NCBI GenBank assembly: GCA_949752745.1
Contig: OX457025.1
Span: 48,225,601 to 48,289,600, forward strand
DNA from: Protula sp. h YS-2021
Taxonomy: Eukaryota; Annelida; Polychaeta; Sabellida; Serpulidae
DNA: 64,000 nucleotides
Direction of reading: 5' to 3'
This document shows positions 57,990 to 64,000 of this stretch, one piece after another. The first letter of the stretch is position 1, and each line of letters begins with the position of its first letter. Below the pieces are notes generated by a model. That model was not told the origin of the DNA and did no database searches. It worked only from the letters and a program-made list of their open reading frames with translations. A program made the translations under genes and the position numbers.

Positions 57990-58515
57990 CCAAGTCAAGC
58001 AAAATCGCCACGCTATGCCTTTATTGCATATATTTTGTGCATCTGAATTCTTACCAAGCCCATAAAACGTGGATGTGCAGGGGCAAACATGGCAGGCACA
58101 CCGCCTCTGTGCCACTTGACACGGAAAAAGTAACAGAAAAGTGCACAGCAGTGTGTACGTTTATTTTCTAAACAAAAATGCTTTCTTGAATTGTAGAGGG
58201 ATTGGAGAAGAGGGACAGATCGCATAAAGCTTTGCAAAATTGTAATATATGTCAGTTCAAGAGGTTATAACCTTTTTCGGATAAGTTTGAGTCCAGTCCA
58301 GAGTTGTAATCTTCCCGAACAAATCGTGCAGCCCGACTTTTTACACGGTTAATCTGGTCTGTGTTGTGCGAGGTATACGGACTCCATACAGTTGAGGCAT
58401 ATTCCAGGTAAGACCTTACCAGGCTATATAAAAGTTTCTTTGGACTTTATGTTACAGAGTGCAAAATTTCGAAGGGATAACTTTAACAGATTTGATGCTT
58501 TTCAGTTACGTTGTC
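57990..58515 (-). mobile_element. LINE reverse transcriptase 3' end (Jockey/CR1-like), relic
   Basis: On the minus strand LLKLSLRNFALCNIKSKETF is followed, after a frameshift, by LVRSYLEYASTVWSPYTSHN, then QINRVKSRAARFVREDYNSG and a stop. This is the characteristic C-terminal block of non-LTR reverse transcriptases (LVRS-x-LEYAS-x-VW-x-P; VQ-x-RAARFV). Catalytic motifs lie upstream and are absent, so this is the usual 5'-truncated copy. A frame with MQSFMRSVPLLQSLYNSRKH continues to 58013. Confidence 0.8.
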
Positions 58516-58870
58516 AATATTCTCAGTTTGTTGTCGAAAATAACCCTATTTTCTAATATTTGTCTAATTTCTGCGAGGAGCATTATATCTGATGCTGATT
58601 ACTTCATACGAACCATATTTTGTTTGTTTTTCTTTTTTGGAAATCAAATTATCTGTACTTTTCGCATTAAATTTCATTCCTAAAGGTTAACTAAATCATT
58701 TTGTAGATCTTGATGTTTATGTATATTAAGAATAAAATAACAGAACCTTACATTGAGAACACCAGAGGAAACGGTTTACAAATATGGAGCCTTTATCGTT
58801 TACAACTACGTGCTGTGTCTAGTTTACAAGGAGTGATTTTATCCACGATGAGTTAAAGCCGGTTATGCGA
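58516..58870. other. No gene seen
   Basis: Between the LINE 3' end and the TATA box: AT-rich, nothing supportable. Confidence 0.4.
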
Positions 58871-58907
58871 TAACTTTTTCTTTTTTCCTGGCGATAGAGT
58901 ATAAAAG

Positions 58908-58918
58908 ACATACCTACT
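58908..58918 (+). promoter_or_regulatory. TATA box before the unrecognised gene
   Basis: GAGTATAAAAGAC is a strong TATA box. A start site about 30 bases on would give a short leader before ATG 58999. Confidence 0.45.
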
Positions 58919-58998
58919 GCTTTTAACAGGACATAAGTTCTTCATCACTTGACAGGGTACAACCATTTATTCAACAATAAATTGTCTTTGTAACCGAA

Positions 58999-60655
58999 AT
59001 GGAGGGGCACACAGTGAAAGCTAATTTCAAGATCAATGCTACTTTAAGCGTAGAAGTTGAACATGGTCAGCAAACAAAATGAAAATTGGATGGGATTTTC
59101 TCATTCTCATGGAAGAGACTGAATGATAATTTAGAGAAGATGCGTATGATTAACTTCAAACTCTATTTAACAAAGTCTAAGCGCTTAGAAGTGATTACGT
59201 TCAACGACATGCGCTATGTCAGCTTTGTATGCAGCTCTCAATTTAAAGGGAAAGGTTATACTTCCAACAACAACTTCAATGATAAGGAAAGATCAGTTAC
59301 TTGAAGCGTCATCATCAACATCTAGTCTTTTGCTTGATGAGACGTGTATCGAATGTCATGGTTGGGCAGAAGCCCGGTTAACTGAACATAAATGGATGAA
59401 AACAACTAATCTGACGAAGGAACAACTGGCTGAAGTGGAGCTGAGTAATGCAAATGTACAAAGCCAGCTTGGGTTATTATGTACATATTGCGGTGCTGAA
59501 GGATATGCAGAAGATGATAATTGTCACTGCCACAGATTTGACTGTAAATTTTGCGAAACTGAAAATTTTTGTATTAAATGTGAAGCTTTTAAGGATTGGT
59601 GAGGTTGGTGCATATACAGGAATGGCCAATGTATTGAGAAAAGTGACACTATAAAAGAACTCTTGGACAAGGTGGATAATCATTTATATTCCATAGAGAC
59701 TAAGCAGTAAAGAGGTGCTTATTGTGAGCATGGATATTATTTTCAAACGGATATATGTAAACTTTATGATTGATGAATTAACTCCCTTTGGATTCTAGAA
59801 AGAACAGCTTTGGGACTTAGATACCTGTCGGGACTTGGCGCACTACAAACTTAACAAAATTGAATCAAGCAACAGTTTTATTGAGCAATGTTATGAAAAT
59901 GGAATAGAAGACGCAGAGGACTTTGATTTTGATCCTGCATTTCACTTTGTTCGTACCGATGTAGGAGTGTACTTTCGCGTGGTGGATTATTTGAGAGATT
60001 GTTTTGCAGAAAAAGAAAAATGAACAATGTCAGCATCTCAATTCCTTCTTCACAGATGTATAGAGACATTGGATGATGTCTTCCAAGTGAACTATACTGA
60101 TTTTGTGTTTGCAAAGCTTCCTTATTTTGAATCGGATTGGATTTTACAAGTGAAGAATATGCATAAACACTGGGAAGCTGTTGGAATGAAAATTCCAAGA
60201 AATCGTTTTATGCAGTCTTTCTTGGGTGAATGTGAAGAACTGAATTTACCAGGGAACACTTATGACATTGATTCAGCATTTATCAACGCCAGTACAATTT
60301 GGGCAGCTGACCTCGTGTTAGTTGGAGCTGCAAAAATTATTTATTGTATGATGATAATGTTTCACTGTCACCGGATATATCAGAGTTTGTCATATTTAAT
60401 AATGGACAAGTTGAAGTGAATATAGACATTTGTAAAATGTTTGAGGAACATTATATTTGTGACGGACTCGCGCAAGACAGACCGACAAACGGACGGACCG
60501 ACGGACGAGCGGACGAAGTGAAGAAGATCATGGCTGATGCTTTACTCATTTTATTTCACATGGTAAAACGAAGTTTGGCCATGACTCTTCCAGATAACGC
60601 GACGGCTAACAGCTGGGCATACTGCTTGAAGTCTAACACACTGACTGACTAAGTT
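58999..60655 (+). pseudogene. Unrecognised Cys-rich gene, broken by TGA stops and frameshifts
   Basis: A run of coding-like frames behind a TATA box. ATG 58999 opens MEGHTVKANF, an in-frame TGA (59080), then KLDGIFSFSWKRLNDN. A 1-bp T-run shift near 59230 leads to LYAALNLKGKVILP and a Cys-rich domain (CTYCGAEGY, CHCHRFDCKFCETENFCIKC). A second in-frame TGA (59600) is followed by GWCIYRNGQCIEKSDTIKEL. After TAA/TGA breaks at 59708-59793 another frame reads KEQLWDLDTCRDLAHYKLNK and FDFDPAFHFVRTDVGVYFRV to TGA 60021. The same frame then resumes MSASQFLLHRCIETLDDVFQ up to 60350. The end shifts again (YDDNVSLSPDISEFV). Amino-acid use is gene-like throughout. No family is recognised: a dead host gene, a domesticated or viral-type gene, or exons with unseen introns are all possible. 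Confidence 0.45.
60470..60520. repeat. GACGGACC-type tract
   Basis: CAGACCGACAAACGGACGGA + CCGACGGACG; it resembles the reverse of the TCCGTCC tract at 28065. Confidence 0.7.
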
Positions 60656-61138
60656 CTGTTCAAGTTTCCTTTTTTGTTCCTGAGCTTCCTTTAAGATGTG
60701 TCTTTCTTCCTTTCCACGTGCAAAGAGAAAGAAATTTCGCGAATCCGCTGCTTAAATACTCGTGACCGAAGACTACTAACCTAAATGCTGTATTGTCACT
60801 AAGGACCCATATACTGCAACATTTTTTAGACTGGTCACTGTTACATGGCTCCCCAAATTTAAAATATTTCAATTTTGAATTTCCTGTCACATTTGTAAAC
60901 AAGTTTGCATAGTTATACCGTGTTTAACAAAATGAATAACTGTTGTAACATGAACAAATCAACAATAAGAAGTGTTAGTGTACATGAACAACTGTGCAAC
61001 CATCATACTGGACCACTAATCAGAAACATCTAACACTTCAGACTCAAGCATCCTATCAGAAGCAGCCTTGCTAAGTACGGCTCCTCGATGGGGAACACCC
61101 CGATAACAATCCGACAAATTATAACATCACCATCACGT
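60656..61138 (-). other. 3' flank of the BEL/Pao element, possible LTR
   Basis: It follows the end of the pol frame on the minus strand, where the 3' LTR should lie. I cannot define TG..CA ends or a polypurine tract with confidence. TGTTACAACAG near 60935-60950 is one possible edge. Confidence 0.3.
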
Positions 61139-61383
61139 TAAGCTTCCACTAATAATATTAATTTATGAACAGGACGCTCTAAATAAGTTACCTCTCTAAC
61201 GCGTTTACCATTTTTATCTAATTTGCTGTCGCCGACAGCCAGTTTAACACTACGCACATAATTATCCTCCGAGACCAAAGTCTCAGTTACGCGACCTAAG
61301 GTCCACTTGTTACGTGGGACATTTTCTTCCTTTACTATGACTATGTCACCTACTTTCATATTTCTATTCAGATTCAGCCACTT
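61138..61383 (-). CDS. BEL/Pao integrase C-terminal domain
   Basis: It is in frame after the TAG at 61384: KWLNLNRNMKVGDIVIVKEE, NVPRNKWTLGRVTETLVSED and TYLERPVHKLILLVEA. This is the usual W-x-x-x-N-x-x-VGD-x-V-x-VK / P-x-x-W-x-LGRV / RPV-x-KL layout at the end of BEL integrases. It finishes at the TAA at 61138. Confidence 0.9.
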   Translation of the reverse strand, partial: KWLNLNRNMKVGDIVIVKEENVPRNKWTLGRVTETLVSEDNYVRSVKLAVGDSKLDKNGKRVREVTYLERPVHKLILLVEA

Positions 61384-62235
61384 CTATCTAGCTTGCAGAA
61401 CATGCAAATACTCCTTTTTCCAACGAGACCAGAACAAATCCACTAAGTACTGAACTCTACGCCACCTTTTGACCGAATAAACATCTTCACGCCTAAAATC
61501 TCCTGGTGGAGACACAACGATTTTGGACTTCATGGTTAACAGGTGATTCGGGGTTAAGCTATCGAGAAAATCCGTATCATTCATATACTCCAAAGTCAAA
61601 GGACGACTGTTGATTATCGCCGCAATCTCGCACATATAGGTGCGTAAGGACTCATCATCGAGTTGCGAACCTTGCTGAGAAAGAATAACCTCTAAGATGC
61701 TACGGACACTACGTATTAATCTTTCCCAGACACCGCCCATGTGACTGGCATGTGGTGGATTCATTCTTACCTCAAAATCACAACTATTCTGGACTAAGAA
61801 GTCTCGAACCCTGCTATTATCTATAGCTTTCACAGCCTGCTGCAATTCATTCCTAGCTCCGACAAAATTAGTTCCTTGATCTGACCTAAGCAATGCGATT
61901 GGACCTCGTATGGCTATAAAGCGACGGAGTGCATTTATAAATGAACTAGCAGTAAGCGACGAAGCGATCTCTAAGTGTACAGCTCTTGAAGATAGACAAG
62001 TGAAGATAACACCCCACCGTTTGATTTCCTTGCGGTATTCCTTAATGATAAATGGACCAAAATAATCTACCGCCACATTTGTGAACGGGGGACCTGGCTC
62101 TAATCGATCACTTGGCAAATCTGCCATCTTTGGTGACTTAGACGAAGATCGAACCTTCCTACAAGTAACGCAGTTATAAATGTACTTCGATACAGCAGAG
62201 CTACCACCAACAATCCAATAGCCAGACAATCGAGT
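61384..62235 (-). CDS. BEL/Pao integrase (continuation after an amber stop)
   Basis: It is in the same frame as the RT, separated only by TAG at 62236. YWIVGGSSAVSKYIYNCVTC and RKVRSSSKSPKMADLPSDRL form the second half of the zinc-binding domain and its BEL motif. The core has AVDYFGPF (first Asp), LRSDQGTNFVGARNEL (second Asp) and NPPHASHMGGVWERLIRSVR (Glu in WERLIRS), a complete D,D,E set. NSRPLTLEY and LTPNHLLT follow. The frame meets a second TAG at 61384-61386. It inserts the cDNA into chromosomes if expressed. Confidence 0.92.
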   Translation of the reverse strand, partial: TRLSGYWIVGGSSAVSKYIYNCVTCRKVRSSSKSPKMADLPSDRLEPGPPFTNVAVDYFGPFIIKEYRKEIKRWGVIFTCLSSRAVHLEIASSLTASSFINALRRFIAIRGPIALLRSDQGTNFVGARNELQQAVKAIDNSRVRDFLVQNSCDFEVRMNPPHASHMGGVWERLIRSVRSILEVILSQQGSQLDDESLRTYMCEIAAIINSRPLTLEYMNDTDFLDSLTPNHLLTMKSKIVVSPPGDFRREDVYSVKRWRRVQYLVDLFWSRWKKEYLHVLQAR

Positions 62236-64000
62236 CTAATTCAGAGTCATGCCTCTACCCTGGTGCTTAACATAAGCGTGACTGTGTCCTATTACCAATT
62301 GGGTATAATGTCCACACCTTGGAAGCAAAATTGGATGTTTTAAGTCATTGTCGAACCCGGCTCTCCTAATTCGACCAGCTACCCTGAGAATACCTTCGCT
62401 GTCGACAAACGGATCCAATTTCAGTAGTGGATTTTTACGTTGGAGAGAGTTTGTTTCGGACCGAATAATCTTCATTTCATCCGCAAATGCCTTACGCTGA
62501 ACCAAAGACACAATGCGTAACTCTGCCTCTCTCAGATCAGCAACTTCTACCGAATCATACAAACTACCCGCATTTTCATGCACCTCAATGGAACCAGAGA
62601 CCTTACTCTTTAATGCTCTGCCAAATTTGATACACAGCGCAACTGCTTTCTTTAGGCGATATAAGCTCGACACATGTTCAAAACGTTCAAGTTCAAACTC
62701 CTCCTTAGAAGCACTTGCCAAAGTTTGAGCTTTCTTAATCTCCGGATCCACATTCTCTAACGTTATGCTCACCGAACCAAAGAACGGTATGGTGGACTGC
62801 CAAAGAAATTCTGGACCAACAAACCAACGAGAAGCCTTTAACTCAGCGACTAAGCTGCCTCTAGAAGCAATATCTGCGACGTTCCTTGAACCCGGCACAT
62901 ATTTCCACTGGCTAACATCTGTATTCGAATGAATATAACCGACTCTATTGGCAACAAAGAGATGAAAACGTCTCGATTCATTTGCTATGTAGGCCAGGAC
63001 CACCTTGCTGTCCGTCCAGAACACATGTTCTGCATCTGGGTAACCAAACGCTTGTCCAACCAACCCAGCTACCCTAACTGCAACCACACCCGCCGTTAGC
63101 TCAAGTCTTGGGACAGTAACTGGTTTTATAGGCACAACTCTGGCCTTTGCCATCACTAATGTAACGTGAGGTACACCGCTTTCGCTTACCATACGCAGGT
63201 AAGAACACTGACCATATCCAAGCAAGCTGGCGTCACAAAAGTGGTGGAACTCGACTTTGCTGATCTGAAACCCCTTTGGTTTCACGCACCGATTTATGTC
63301 CAGATCCTTCAGTTCAACCACACTACTCAACCACTGCTGCCATTTCGACCGAGAGGATTCCGGAATCGAATCATCCCAACCAAATCCGTCAATGCAAAGA
63401 TTCTGCAAAATTCGTTTACCAACTAAGGTAAAAGGCGCAATGAATCCTAAAGGGTCATATATGGAAGCAATAGTGGATAGCAATCCGCATCTGGTAAAAG
63501 GACGATCTTTCAGTACTACTCGAAACCTAAAAGTGTCAGACTCGATGCACCATTCCACCCCTAACGCTCTTTCTACGGGTAGAGTTTCAAACCTTAAATC
63601 CACCTCCTGTACATCATCTGCCCTATCCTCCTTGACAATGCTTTCAAGTACTCTCCTAGAATTGGAAACAAACTTGTGTAGTTTCAGTTTTCCTTTACCA
63701 CAAAGCTGAACAGTTCGACGAATAAGGTCGATAGCTATCTCCTCAGTTGCTACGGATTTTAAACCATCATCCACATAAAAGTTATCCCGGATGAAATCTC
63801 CTACGTCTGAACCGAACTGGTCTTCAAAGTCAGATGCCATCCTTTTCAAACCAAAATTCGAACAACCCGGAGAGCTACTGGCCCCAAAAGTGTGAACTGC
63901 CATCCTATACTGCGACGGTTGTAACCTTGTGTCACCATCGTCCCACCAAAGGAAACGCAAGAAATCACGTTGTTCTGGGCGAACCCTAAACTGATAAAAC
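62236..64000 (-). CDS. BEL/Pao RT and RNase H (partial)
   Basis: Partial pol frame. The RT active site is NFYVDDGLKSV, preceded by AVHTFGASSSPGCSNFGLKR. The BEL-specific connection has LGVEW and GLLSTIASIYDPLGFIAPFT. RNase H follows with HHFCDASLLGYGQCSYLR, TVPRLELTAGVVAVRVA, VFWTDSKVVLAYI and VPGSRNVADIASRG. The frame then enters the integrase zinc-binding region (HQGRGMTLN) and meets TAG at 62236-62238. Upstream parts are outside the window. The enzyme would copy the element's RNA in the cytoplasm. Confidence 0.93.
   Translation of the reverse strand, partial: FYQFRVRPEQRDFLRFLWWDDGDTRLQPSQYRMAVHTFGASSSPGCSNFGLKRMASDFEDQFGSDVGDFIRDNFYVDDGLKSVATEEIAIDLIRRTVQLCGKGKLKLHKFVSNSRRVLESIVKEDRADDVQEVDLRFETLPVERALGVEWCIESDTFRFRVVLKDRPFTRCGLLSTIASIYDPLGFIAPFTLVGKRILQNLCIDGFGWDDSIPESSRSKWQQWLSSVVELKDLDINRCVKPKGFQISKVEFHHFCDASLLGYGQCSYLRMVSESGVPHVTLVMAKARVVPIKPVTVPRLELTAGVVAVRVAGLVGQAFGYPDAEHVFWTDSKVVLAYIANESRRFHLFVANRVGYIHSNTDVSQWKYVPGSRNVADIASRGSLVAELKASRWFVGPEFLWQSTIPFFGSVSITLENVDPEIKKAQTLASASKEEFELERFEHVSSLYRLKKAVALCIKFGRALKSKVSGSIEVHENAGSLYDSVEVADLREAELRIVSLVQRKAFADEMKIIRSETNSLQRKNPLLKLDPFVDSEGILRVAGRIRRAGFDNDLKHPILLPRCGHYTQLVIGHSHAYVKHQGRGMTLN

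Larger units (their letters stand above)
61139..64000 (-). mobile_element. BEL/Pao LTR retrotransposon pol, runs off the window
   Basis: Minus-strand polyprotein in order RT - RNase H - integrase zinc domain - integrase core - C-terminal domain. From 64000 the frame is open (FYQFRVRPEQRDFLRFLWWD), so the N-terminal RT, protease and gag lie outside the window. The whole 2.86 kb stays in one frame with only two TAG codons. It is the youngest element seen here. Confidence 0.95.

Noticed and set aside
59080..60023. Selenocysteine at the in-frame TGA codons
   Set aside because: Three or more TGAs, a TAA and frameshifts occur together, and I see no SECIS-like element; decay or hidden introns are simpler.

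Overview
This is animal nuclear DNA, not bacterial or organellar. It is AT-rich, mostly non-coding, full of long (TA)n, (CA)n and (TC)n microsatellites, and coding pieces end at GT/AG splice sites. The mix of DIRS-type tyrosine-recombinase retrotransposons, a Penelope-like element, a BEL/Pao LTR retrotransposon, a LINE 3' end, a Tc1 relic and tRNA-like SINEs suggests an invertebrate, probably marine. The sequence does not let me name the species.

The most important gene is a two-exon insulin/relaxin-family hormone precursor on the + strand. Exon 1 (38779-39007) encodes a signal peptide, a B chain with the exact C-x11-C spacing and a relaxin-3-like core, and a KR cleavage site. Exon 2 (46357-46637) encodes a C-peptide, a KR site and an A chain with the exact CC-x3-C-x8-C pattern. 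They join across a phase-1 intron of about 7.35 kb, which is the intron position and phase typical of this superfamily. The predicted precursor has 169 residues. The intron is packed with MITEs, satellites and microsatellites.

Layout. 0-2.5 kb: a 66-bp coding-like minisatellite leading into a DIRS RNase H relic, then a GC-rich 44/47-bp minisatellite and a TATA-box/first-exon candidate. 3.5-8 kb: dispersed repeats and two minus-strand DIRS relics. 8-12.6 kb: mostly empty, with a 20-bp hairpin, a pogo-like end and a TA-flanked MITE built around a satellite. 13-16.2 kb: a long plus-strand DIRS relic ending in a TA/TG microsatellite. 18.2-21 kb: a SINE, a GATATC-rich repeat, an internally deleted DIRS copy and a 0.6-kb MITE. 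22.2-22.4 kb: a GC-rich ORF of 23-residue repeats. 25-33 kb: a DIRS recombinase fragment, a perfect 34-bp hairpin, a Penelope-like element, and another long minus-strand DIRS relic. 33-38.7 kb: satellites and the inverted partner of the GATATC repeat. 38.8-46.9 kb: the relaxin-like gene. 47-58 kb: almost featureless DNA with a Tc1 relic. 58-64 kb: a LINE 3' end, an unrecognised broken gene behind a TATA box, and a nearly intact BEL/Pao element running off the right edge.

Most transposon genes are dead (frameshifts, stops, truncations). The BEL/Pao pol and the Penelope ORF are the youngest, broken only by isolated stop codons.
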